Part shown: positions 1 through 5,278 of the stretch, one piece after another
Layout: every line of letters starts with the position of its first letter
How positions within the stretch are numbered: the first letter of the stretch is position 1
Origin: Bacteroides sp.
Lineage (GTDB): Bacteria; Bacteroidota; Bacteroidia; Bacteroidales; Bacteroidaceae
NCBI GenBank assembly: GCA_019412865.1
Contig: DXOJ01000833.1
Location: 1 to 6,451 of the forward strand
Length of the DNA stretch: 6,451 nt
Direction of reading: 5' to 3'
Made by a program: the position numbers and the translations under genes
The notes under the pieces: model-generated
Told to the model about the DNA's origin: nothing
Seen by the model: the letters and a program-made list of their open reading frames with translations, nothing else
Database searches by the model: none

Positions 1-2
1 GT

Positions 3-344
3 GTCATTTACAGGGTTTCCGGTGACAGACTGGAAATTTTTGCCTATAAGGGAGAAGCACCGGCAGAAGACAGCCCGCTTTTCCTTGCCCCGTTTTTCAA
101 AGTAACGGGAAGCAGTGTCTGTCTGGGAAATGCCTCGTTGACTCCTCCGGAAAACATGACTTTCTCAAAACTCCTTGAGCATTGGGAAAAACGCTTCTGG
201 CTCAGTGAATTTTCCCATTTGGGAGGAAGCAGGATCCCCACCGAAAGCAATCTGGTTTCGGTGACGGAAAAGGCACGGACCAATCCGTTTGACTATAACG
301 AATTGAAACCTATGGACAGACAACTTAAAGACTTATTGGTATGA
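3..344 (+). CDS. PRTRC system protein B, C-terminal fragment (E2-like)
   Basis: An open frame runs in from the left edge of the window and ends with TGA at 342-344, giving about 113 C-terminal residues. The fragment carries the motif SSVCLGN (Cys codon at 120-122), then WEKRFWLSEFSHLGG, which I recognise as the conserved end of PRTRC protein B. The next gene, the PRTRC ThiF protein, starts inside its stop codon (ATGA at 341-344), and this order matches known PRTRC operons. In comparative-genomics work on prokaryotic ubiquitin-like systems this protein has been treated as E2-like. The VCLG motif resembles the G-x-I-C-L active-site strand of E2 enzymes, which fits, but activity is inference. 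The N-terminus lies outside the window, so the full length is unknown. An internal ATG at 156 is not a credible start, because the homology-like sequence begins well upstream of it. Confidence 0.85.
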   Translation, partial: VIYRVSGDRLEIFAYKGEAPAEDSPLFLAPFFKVTGSSVCLGNASLTPPENMTFSKLLEHWEKRFWLSEFSHLGGSRIPTESNLVSVTEKARTNPFDYNELKPMDRQLKDLLV

Positions 345-1120
345 AAAAGATTCATTATACAGACAGATACCTGCTCAATCCCCACCATCCCGTAACCGTT
401 TTCGTAATCGGTGCGGGCGGAACCGGATCGCAGGTGGCCACCAATCTGGCAAGAATGAGTATCGCATTGCAGGCACTCGGACATCCGGGCCTGCACGTGA
501 CGGTTTTTGACCCCGATACTGTCACGGAAGCGAATATCGGACGCCAGTTGTTCAGCGAATCCGAGCTCGGACTGAACAAGGCGGTGGCACTTGTAACCCG
601 TATCAACCGCTTTTTCGGCTTTTCATGGGAGGCAAAAAGGCAATGCTATCCGTCAGGAACATCAGATTCCGTTTTGGCGAATATCATCATCACCTGCACG
701 GATACCACCCGTTCACGGACCGGTCTGTGGCGTTTTTTGAAAAAGCATAGGGAACGTTCATACGATGACGAGAAATCACCGATATACTGGATGGATTTCG
801 GCAATGCTCAGACCACCGGACAAGTACTGATAGGAAATGTCAAAAGCAAGATACCGCAGCCCTCCTCCATTGAATACCTGCCTATACCCAAGATGAACGT
901 CATAACGGAGGAAGTCCCTTATTCCACCATCAGGGAGAAGGATTCGGGACCGAGCTGCTCGCTGACGGAGGCATTGCAAAAGCAGGATCTCTTCATCAAT
1001 TCCATGTTGGCACAAATCGGATGCGACGTCCTGTGGCGCATGCTCAGGGAAGGAAGAACGTTCTACCGGGGAGCCTATCTCAATCTTGACACGTTACGGG
1101 TAAACCCCATCCCGGTATAG
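341..1120 (+). CDS. PRTRC system ThiF family protein (E1-like adenylyltransferase)
   Basis: This 259-residue protein has a ThiF/MoeB/E1 Rossmann domain. Visible motifs are the nucleotide-binding loop GAGGTGS (residues 24-30), FDPDTV (56-61, acidic ribose-binding region), the E-x-N-x-x-RQ signature (64-69) with a following Lys80, and TCTD with Asp121 as the likely Mg-ATP aspartate. Cys206, in GPSCSLTEALQKQDLFIN, is the best candidate for a thioester or crossover-loop cysteine. No pair of CxxC zinc motifs of the MoeB/ThiF type is present, as expected for the compact PRTRC form. Family knowledge predicts adenylation of the C-terminus of a ubiquitin-like partner, probably PRTRC protein C, encoded outside the window. 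The gene is translationally coupled to protein B by ATGA and is the last gene of its operon: a strong hairpin begins 5 bases after the stop. Confidence 0.93.
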   Translation: MKKIHYTDRYLLNPHHPVTVFVIGAGGTGSQVATNLARMSIALQALGHPGLHVTVFDPDTVTEANIGRQLFSESELGLNKAVALVTRINRFFGFSWEAKRQCYPSGTSDSVLANIIITCTDTTRSRTGLWRFLKKHRERSYDDEKSPIYWMDFGNAQTTGQVLIGNVKSKIPQPSSIEYLPIPKMNVITEEVPYSTIREKDSGPSCSLTEALQKQDLFINSMLAQIGCDVLWRMLREGRTFYRGAYLNLDTLRVNPIPV

Positions 1121-1125
1121 AACAC

Positions 1126-1178
1126 AAACGTCAGTTTCTCCTGATACATAAAACGATGTATAGGAGAAACTGACGTTT
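1126..1178. terminator. Large hairpin between convergent genes, probable bidirectional terminator
   Basis: Arms 1126-1149 and 1156-1178 are complementary over 23 pairs, with a single bulged G and a loop of about 6 bases (AAAACG). It lies 5 bases after the ThiF stop (+) and 22 bases beyond the NYN gene stop (-). Only four Ts follow on the plus strand, so it is not a textbook U-tract terminator, but its position between convergent genes and its strength favour that role. Confidence 0.75.
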
Positions 1179-1200
1179 TGGAACACTCCTGCCATGCGGT

Positions 1201-1905
1201 TTAATATTTCAGCCGTACGGCATTTGCCACTCCCTTTTCCGTCATGACCAGCTCATACCGGTCCAACTTTTCATAAAGTTTGCCCAATGTCTTGCATCCA
1301 TATCTCCTGACCTTGAATTTGGGCATCATTTTTTTCAATGCACCGCCGATCAGTGAAAGGGAAACCTCTTCTTTGCCGTCAGCCGCCTGCTCAAAAGCCT
1401 TGTCGAAATACTCCATATCCCTTCGGATAAAAAATTCGGGAGTGTTCTCCTCTGCCTTGCTTTCCTTCCGGTCGGCATACAGGAATACGGAACAGGACCG
1501 TACCAATGACACCGGGGTCTTTCCTTCCCCATATCCCAGCACTTTCACCCCGGCTTCCCGTATCCGTTGGGCAAGCAGGCTGTAATCACCGTCACTGGCC
1601 ACCAGGCAGAAACAGTCCACCTGCCCGTCCCGAAGAATATCCATCGCATCTATGACCAGTGCAATGTCCGTCGTGTTCTTTCCGGGAACATGGGAGGAAG
1701 CTTGTACAAGCCTGAATCCATGCTCCCTGGCACTTTCCTTCCATGCGGAAAGCGCTTTCCTCGTCCAGTCTCCATAAATTCGTCTCACAACGGCATCCCC
1801 GTAACGGGAAACAAAGCCCATTATATCTTCCATCCTCTCAAAGGATGCGTTATCCCCGTCAATAAGGACTGCAACGGTATATCTTGAATTGGCATTTGTC
1901 TTCAT
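1201..1905 (-). CDS. NYN-domain (PIN-like) putative RNase with C-terminal OST-HTH/LOTUS domain
   Basis: The protein has 234 residues. Residues 8-145 form an NYN (LabA/MARF1-type PIN-fold) domain: VAVLIDGDN gives the first acidic cluster (Asp16, Asp18, Asn19). YGDW (44-47) and NTTDIALVIDAMDIL (Asp80, Asp86) follow, then LVASDGDYSLL (Asp105, Asp107) and KVLGYG. All expected metal-binding acids are present, so an active ribonuclease is plausible. Residues 178-234 (EVSLSLIGGALKKMMP, then YGCKTLGKLYEKLDRYELV) match an OST-HTH/LOTUS RNA-binding domain. This domain pairing is known in bacteria and in eukaryotic MARF1-like proteins. Translation probably starts at the ATG at 1905, which is preceded by A/T-rich sequence with no Shine-Dalgarno. 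It lies 22 bases downstream of the HTH gene and is probably co-transcribed with it. Its RNA target is unknown. Confidence 0.92.
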   Translation of the reverse strand: MKTNANSRYTVAVLIDGDNASFERMEDIMGFVSRYGDAVVRRIYGDWTRKALSAWKESAREHGFRLVQASSHVPGKNTTDIALVIDAMDILRDGQVDCFCLVASDGDYSLLAQRIREAGVKVLGYGEGKTPVSLVRSCSVFLYADRKESKAEENTPEFFIRRDMEYFDKAFEQAADGKEEVSLSLIGGALKKMMPKFKVRRYGCKTLGKLYEKLDRYELVMTEKGVANAVRLKY

Positions 1906-1927
1906 AACAACTGTTTATGAAACAAAG

Positions 1928-2254
1928 TTAGCATAACTTTCCCATGTTGGTATTCCCGCCCTTATCTTTTTTCCCACGTTTCTGTAAAAACTCCTGTATT
2001 TCCGAGCTTCTGTAGAAGTTTTTCCCGTTATCGTCCGTCTGGTAATAACGGATCAGCCCTTTTTCCCTGTAACGGGCGACTGTCCGCAATGACACGTTTA
2101 GCAGTTTGGCAATGTCATAGTTGTCCAAAAGCTCGTCTCCGTTCAGGCAGTCCTTCACGCGTCCCATCCTGTCCAGTTTCTTTTCTATACGGTCAAAACC
2201 TTCCACTATGGTCATTATCATTTTTTCAAGCACTTCATTGTCTATATACATCAT
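1928..2254 (-). CDS. Helix-turn-helix (MerR/HTH_17-like) DNA-binding protein
   Basis: This small protein has 108 residues. Residues 1-36 are probably helical or coiled coil (VEGFDRIEKKLDRMGRV). Residues 40-90 form a winged HTH of the excisionase/MerR type: LLDNYDIAKLLNVSLRTVARYREKGLIRYY, then a short wing and FYRSSEIQEFLQKR. The tail is lysine- and glycine-rich (KRGKKDKGGN). Two adjacent ATG codons occur at 2254 and 2251, with AGGAGA at 2262-2267 (minus strand) well spaced from the first, so 2254 is preferred. It is upstream of the NYN-LOTUS gene on the same strand and may control that operon, or it may be an element-wide excisionase-like regulator; the sequence does not decide. Confidence 0.87.
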   Translation of the reverse strand: MMYIDNEVLEKMIMTIVEGFDRIEKKLDRMGRVKDCLNGDELLDNYDIAKLLNVSLRTVARYREKGLIRYYQTDDNGKNFYRSSEIQEFLQKRGKKDKGGNTNMGKLC

Positions 2255-2356
2255 GGCAATTTTCTCCTGTCTTTTTAAAGGTTATTACTGGAATACCCTT
2301 TTCTTGTGCGCACTTTCAAGAGTATATGCCATGTTCAGTGAAAAATGTATGCCACA

Positions 2357-2377
2357 TTATCCGTTTATATTGGATAA
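2357..2377. repeat. Short inverted repeat TTATCC-N9-GGATAA upstream of the HTH-NYN operon
   Basis: Perfect 6-base arms (2357-2362 and 2372-2377) flank a 9-base A/T-rich spacer in the upstream region of the HTH gene. The size and spacing suit a dimeric regulator's operator, but a six-base dyad could arise by chance in A/T-rich DNA. The rest of 2255-2492 contains no gene I would defend. Confidence 0.3.
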
Positions 2378-2441
2378 GAAATTGTATAACACTGCAAATC
2401 AATAAAATACAGATATAAAAATAGTATAGGGGAAATTGAAA

Positions 2442-2497
2442 TGTAAAAATTCGAGGTGTAAAATTGTAAAATCCGAATGTAAACTTTACAATTTACA
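2442..2497. promoter_or_regulatory. TGTAAA cluster with A/T-rich inverted repeat at the phosphoribosyltransferase 3' end
   Basis: Within 56 bases there are four TGTAAA (2442, 2457, 2465, 2478) and two TTTACA (2485, 2492). Perfect 10-base arms AAATTGTAAA (2461-2470) and TTTACAATTT (2485-2494) enclose 14 bases. The right arm overlaps the stop codon of the minus-strand phosphoribosyltransferase. It could act as a weak A/T-rich terminator for that gene or as a set of operator sites upstream of the HTH-NYN operon. I cannot choose between these from the sequence. Confidence 0.4.
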
Positions 2498-3323
2498 GGT
2501 CGTCAGACCTTCTCCAGATCAGGACTGATAGATGGCGTTTCCATACCAGGCGTTTTACTTTTGCCGGCGAAGGCATCTGAAAGGTACGGGCAAGAAATAC
2601 AGCACCTTCCACTTTGGCACCGGCCCTTTCCAGATTATGGGCGTATTCCATCAGGCTGGCTCCGCTGGTCAGCAAATCATCGACAATCACCACGCGCTTT
2701 CCGTACAGATCGTTTGACATCATATAGTTGGCGGTATTTATTTCAGAGCGTTTTTCTGAGGCGTGTTTACACTCCCTGCTTTCCGTAATGCATATTAAAT
2801 CCAGTCCTGAACGGACATAGCCATGCGTTTCCAGAAAACTGGCAATACCTGAGAAACGTCTGTAATAGCGGTCTGATGTGCTGCACGGCATAAACATGGC
2901 AGTAATATCCTCATCAGTGGAAAGAAGCAGGAATGCTTGTGAAAAATATTCCGTACAGCTGTCTTTTCCATCCTTGAAATCATATACTTTTTGCACGAAT
3001 GCCAACTGGTCATCACAAAGCCAGCTTTCAAAGCGTTTGGGAAAATAATAGCCGGCAAACACGCAGCGAATGCTCCCGAATGAGAACAATCGCAACGGAC
3101 GGACTTTATCAAACAGCTCAGGACAAGTCAGCGCATATAGCAGCGGTGCATGAGGATTTCCTGCTATGATGGCTTGACGTAGCGGTTTCTCCCTGTCTTC
3201 CCGCTCATCGTAGGCTGCTGCATATTGGCATAGCACCTTGCCGCACTTTTTTCTCCAGTATTGTCCGTATATCCAGAGAACGATAGCCGCTAGTAATAAT
3301 GTTGCATTGATTATCAGTTCCAT
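2493..3323 (-). CDS. Membrane-anchored ComF-like phosphoribosyltransferase
   Basis: With the start at 3323 the protein has 276 residues. That ATG has AGGAAAT directly upstream. The longer frame back to 3425 adds 34 unconvincing residues and has no comparable site. Residues 3-19 are a single hydrophobic segment (LIINATLLLAAIVLWIY) followed by RKKCGK, predicting an N-terminal anchor with the body in the cytoplasm. The type I PRTase PRPP-binding motif is VVIVDDLLTSGASL (211-224), preceded by LYGKR. Upstream, MPCSTSDRYYRRFSGIASFLE (145-165) and the K-x-x-x-R-x-x-N-like stretch SEKRSEINTANYM (189-201) resemble the ComFC layout. The middle region is cysteine-rich without a clear zinc finger. Family membership implies PRPP binding, but the acceptor substrate is unknown. 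The gene diverges from the HTH pair across a 210-base region carrying dyad repeats. Confidence 0.88.
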   Translation of the reverse strand: MELIINATLLLAAIVLWIYGQYWRKKCGKVLCQYAAAYDEREDREKPLRQAIIAGNPHAPLLYALTCPELFDKVRPLRLFSFGSIRCVFAGYYFPKRFESWLCDDQLAFVQKVYDFKDGKDSCTEYFSQAFLLLSTDEDITAMFMPCSTSDRYYRRFSGIASFLETHGYVRSGLDLICITESRECKHASEKRSEINTANYMMSNDLYGKRVVIVDDLLTSGASLMEYAHNLERAGAKVEGAVFLARTFQMPSPAKVKRLVWKRHLSVLIWRRSDDL

Positions 3324-3408
3324 ATTTCCTGTTTTTTTATTTTCGGACAGATTGTCCGAGATAAAAATACTGTTTTTCCGGTAAAGAAACAGACTTTTAG
3401 CCATTCTT

Positions 3409-3417
3409 TTACTTTGC
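3409..3417 (+). promoter_or_regulatory. Possible Bacteroidota -7 element ahead of the HTH pair
   Basis: TTACTTTGC differs by one base from the Bacteroides -7 consensus TAnnTTTG followed by C. It lies upstream of the dyad cluster at 3437-3476 and about 120 bases before the HTH start. I see no matching TTTG at the -33 position, so this is weak. Confidence 0.25.
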
Positions 3418-3436
3418 TTCCCCAAACAGAGCGGTC

Positions 3437-3476
3437 TCTGACATCTGATGACATCTGATGCCGTTTGATGACATCC
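3437..3476. promoter_or_regulatory. Dyad/10-bp tandem repeat cluster A (putative operators)
   Basis: In the divergent region between the phosphoribosyltransferase and the HTH pair are GACATCTGATGAC (3440-3452), GACATCTGATGCC (3450-3462) and GATGACATCC (3467-3476). The units recur at 10-base steps, close to one helical turn, so a protein would bind on one face. TGACATCTGATGAC (3439-3452) is found exactly, in inverse orientation, at 6297-6310 upstream of the Toprim gene. This supports a common trans-acting regulator, and the HTH proteins encoded here are candidates. Confidence 0.55.
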
Positions 3477-3533
3477 TTTTGCCCACGACTTTTACTTCCC
3501 GTATTTTCGTGCCGGACAAAAAAAGCAGAGTTT

Positions 3534-3827
3534 ATGGAGTTTGTATGTATCGAAGCTAAGGCATTCATGGAAATGAATGAGGCTTTGGAAGCCGTTGAAA
3601 AGAAAATGCGTGAAACATGCGGAGGAGGCATCTGTAGTATGGATGACTGGATTGACAATCAGGAAGCGTGTATGCTTATGAATGTCTCGCCCCGAAAGCT
3701 GTTGCAACTTCGGAGAAGCAGGATTATCCCTTACAGCCATATAGACCGCAAGGTATATTACAGGCGTCAGGATATTATACGTTATTTGGAAAACAGTATT
3801 CACCATGTAACCCCCGAATCCTTATGA
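3534..3827 (+). CDS. Small helix-turn-helix DNA-binding protein, first of a pair
   Basis: A 97-residue protein is called from the ATG at 3534. An in-frame extension to 3468 or 3465 would add a Cys/Arg/Leu-rich segment unlike the family. The MEFVCIEAKAF opening resembles N-termini of similar Bacteroides HTH proteins, so 3534 is preferred. Residues 10-28 are probably a helix (EMNEALEAVEKKMRE). Residues 38-88 form the HTH and wing: WIDNQEACMLMNVSPRKLLQLRRSRIIPYSHI, then KVYYRRQDIIRYLE. This is the MerR/excisionase-like HTH_17 type common in Bacteroidota mobile elements. The stop overlaps the next start (ATGA at 3824-3827), giving translational coupling. It may bind the dyads just upstream and act as an autoregulator or excision factor; that role is inferred. 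Confidence 0.85.
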   Translation: MEFVCIEAKAFMEMNEALEAVEKKMRETCGGGICSMDDWIDNQEACMLMNVSPRKLLQLRRSRIIPYSHIDRKVYYRRQDIIRYLENSIHHVTPESL

Positions 3828-4126
3828 CTCAATTCATACTGACCAAAGAAAGCCCTGAGATTATACGTTTTTTTCGGAACATAAGCACCCTGTCCAAAAT
3901 GCTGGATGACCAGGAGAAAAACTTTCGTCCGGTTCTGAACGGAGAGCGTTACATTACCGACAGCGAGTTGGCGGAGAAATTAAAGCTGACACGAAGGACG
4001 CTGGCTGATTACAGAATGAACGGCAGGCTGCCCTATTACAAAGTAGGAGGCAAACTTTTATATAAGGAAAAGGACATTCTGGTTCTGTTGGAAAAAAACA
4101 GGGTGGAAACATTTGATCATTGGTAA
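3824..4126 (+). CDS. Small helix-turn-helix DNA-binding protein, second of a pair
   Basis: This 100-residue protein starts at the ATG at 3824, inside the stop of the preceding HTH gene. The frame is open back to 3668, but that would be a long overlap and the extra residues only shadow the upstream gene. Residues 8-36 are probably helical. Residues 41-92 form the HTH and wing: RYITDSELAEKLKLTRRTLADYRMNGRLPYYKV, then GGKLLYKEKDILVLLEKN. It has the same fold class as its neighbour but differs clearly in sequence, so the pair could form a heterodimer or bind different sites. Such tandem HTH pairs are frequent in Bacteroidota conjugative elements. Whether it acts in regulation, excision or replication is not visible. 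Confidence 0.87.
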   Translation: MTQFILTKESPEIIRFFRNISTLSKMLDDQEKNFRPVLNGERYITDSELAEKLKLTRRTLADYRMNGRLPYYKVGGKLLYKEKDILVLLEKNRVETFDHW

Positions 4127-4155
4127 TACCCGTTTCCAAGTATCACGACATAAAC

Positions 4156-4206
4156 ATAAGAAAGTCATGGAAACGATAAAAAGAGAGGGTTTCATGGCTT
4201 TCTTAT
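4156..4206 (+). terminator. Hairpin after the HTH pair, probable terminator
   Basis: Arms 4156-4174 and 4189-4206 form an 18-pair stem with one bulged G and one G-T wobble, around a 14-base purine-rich loop. It starts 30 bases after the second HTH stop. No T-run follows directly; a T-rich stretch occurs later at 4229-4240. A terminator or an mRNA 3'-end stabiliser both fit. Confidence 0.55.
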
Positions 4207-4260
4207 TACAGAACCGGCAGATTATAAGTTTTTTTATTTTGGAATCATATATCGGTCAGC

Positions 4261-4426
4261 ATTTCTATTTCTTACATGTAAAGGTAGCCTTTTGCTTCTG
4301 ATGCGCAAGGCGGTCCTTCGGACTGGTTGGCTGAAAAAATCATCCTCGCTTCGCTGCGGTATTTTTTCGCCAAGCCTTGCACTATCAGAGCAAAAGACAA
4401 ATGTCTGACATGTAAGAGATAGAAAT
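4261..4426. repeat. 166-nt imperfect inverted repeat (giant foldback)
   Basis: The outer arms 4261-4279 and 4408-4426 match over 19 positions with one wobble. Next inward, CTTTTGC (4289-4295) pairs with 4390-4396 and TCTGAT (4297-4302) with 4384-4389. Then GCAAGGC (4305-4311) pairs with GCCTTGC (4374-4380). A side hairpin GGTCC-TTC-GGACT lies at 4312-4324. The inner arm 4327-4349 pairs imperfectly with 4356-4373 around a short loop near 4350-4355. The result is a long cruciform-capable or structured-RNA element in a gap between genes. It could be an origin-like ssDNA structure, a structured 5' leader of the DUF4121 gene, or a palindromic mobile repeat. No target-site duplication is evident. 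Confidence 0.8.
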
Positions 4427-4427
4427 A

Positions 4428-4446
4428 CCGGCTTTGCCAAAGCCGG
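4428..4446 (+). promoter_or_regulatory. Perfect short hairpin 28 bases before the DUF4121 start
   Basis: CCGGCTTT-GCC-AAAGCCGG is an 8-pair GC-rich stem with a 3-base loop, immediately after the giant foldback. It is followed by AAATGTTTAATC rather than a T-run. It could terminate read-through from upstream, or sit in the leader of the DUF4121 transcript. The function is unresolved. Confidence 0.55.
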
Positions 4447-4474
4447 AAATGTTTAATCACAAAATAAGAAAATT

Positions 4475-5254
4475 ATGATTCAGACAACAAACAAGTATAG
4501 CAAAGAAACTTTCATCCGCCTGAACTACTGGTATGATCGGATACACGGACTTGTACAGGAAGATATAGATAAAGTGAATACCATGGTGGAACACATCGAA
4601 AAGACACGCTCTGACCGGTATCCACGGACAGGAGACAACCTGTTCTTTGTTTCCGGTTATGGTGAGCGTTCCCGGCTGTTCTTTATAGATGCCGTATATG
4701 GAGATAACATTATACTCCGGGATTTTTCCCGTGTTCCATTCGTGTCCCGTGACAAAGAGGGTATCAAATGCGATATGCATGGCGGTGAGTGTCTGTTGGT
4801 AAAGGCAGGCGATGTAAGGTTCAAGGCATGGACTACCGGCCGTTTCAAGCATTGGGGGCATTACGGGGCATGTGAAAACGGGGAGGTTTACTACGATGCG
4901 AAAATAGCCCTGTGGGAGTGTGGCGCACCTGAACAGCCGGAAAGCCGGGAATGGTTCAAAATCCATATCCGCAAAAACACCCGGCCGAGCGAGGATATGT
5001 ACGTCGGAGAAATATCCTGTAAGGATGAGGATGGACTCAAACAGTTTGTCAACGACCATGAAGGTACCATATTCGCAGAAGAGGATTCTCAGGAAATGGT
5101 CATGCTGTGTTTCAGGCATTCCGACATGAGGATTTCCCCGGAAGAATGGGAAAAGATGGATTGTCCGGTATCCATGCGTGAGATATACGGACAAATGCAT
5201 GAAGTAAAGATTGTAAAAGACCATAAAACGCATCTGACCACATTCTACTATTAA
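4475..5254 (+). CDS. DUF4121-type protein of unknown function
   Basis: The protein has 259 residues. I recognise the opening (IQTTNKYSKETFIRLNYWYDRIH), the internal block GRFKHWGHYGAC (122-133) followed by ALWEC (145-149), and the ending (VKIVKDHKTHLTTFYY) as characteristic of the DUF4121 family of Bacteroidota mobile elements, from memory rather than a search. There is no signal peptide or membrane segment, so it is probably cytoplasmic. The His/Cys block HWGHYGAC (126-133) plus Cys149 could bind metal, but this is only suggested by spacing. No catalytic motif is evident. The start ATG at 4475 is preceded by A/T-rich AAAATAAGAAAATT, as is usual in Bacteroides. The gene is monocistronic as far as visible: it is preceded by the structured gap and followed by a hairpin facing the convergent Toprim gene. 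Confidence 0.75.
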   Translation: MIQTTNKYSKETFIRLNYWYDRIHGLVQEDIDKVNTMVEHIEKTRSDRYPRTGDNLFFVSGYGERSRLFFIDAVYGDNIILRDFSRVPFVSRDKEGIKCDMHGGECLLVKAGDVRFKAWTTGRFKHWGHYGACENGEVYYDAKIALWECGAPEQPESREWFKIHIRKNTRPSEDMYVGEISCKDEDGLKQFVNDHEGTIFAEEDSQEMVMLCFRHSDMRISPEEWEKMDCPVSMREIYGQMHEVKIVKDHKTHLTTFYY

Positions 5255-5278
5255 CATAGTATCACCACATGAAAAATC

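Noticed and set aside
2089..2418. Plus-strand open frames of 94 and 109 residues opposite and beyond the HTH gene
   Set aside because: They are antisense to a well-supported HTH gene and have low-complexity Ser/Phe/Cys composition.
3324..3425. N-terminal extension of the phosphoribosyltransferase
   Set aside because: The 34 extra residues show no family-like features, while the internal ATG at 3323 has a good AGGAAAT site and begins directly with the membrane segment.
3437..3476. CRISPR repeat
   Set aside because: The units are 10 bases in direct tandem without spacers, which does not fit a CRISPR array.
3465..3533. N-terminal extension of the first HTH protein
   Set aside because: The extra residues are Cys/Arg/Leu-rich and derive from the operator-like region. 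The start at 3534 matches typical family N-termini.
3314..3658. 114-residue minus-strand open frame covering the dyad region and HTH start
   Set aside because: It overlaps both the phosphoribosyltransferase start and the HTH gene, and its sequence reflects the repeats. No domain is recognisable.
4113..4301. 62-residue plus-strand open frame after the HTH pair
   Set aside because: It overlaps the end of the second HTH gene, runs through a hairpin and into the left arm of the giant foldback, and has no recognisable motif.
4261..4426. Insertion sequence or transposon end
   Set aside because: The arms form one continuous palindrome with no transposase gene and no visible flanking target duplication. 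A non-autonomous repeat is still possible but not supported.
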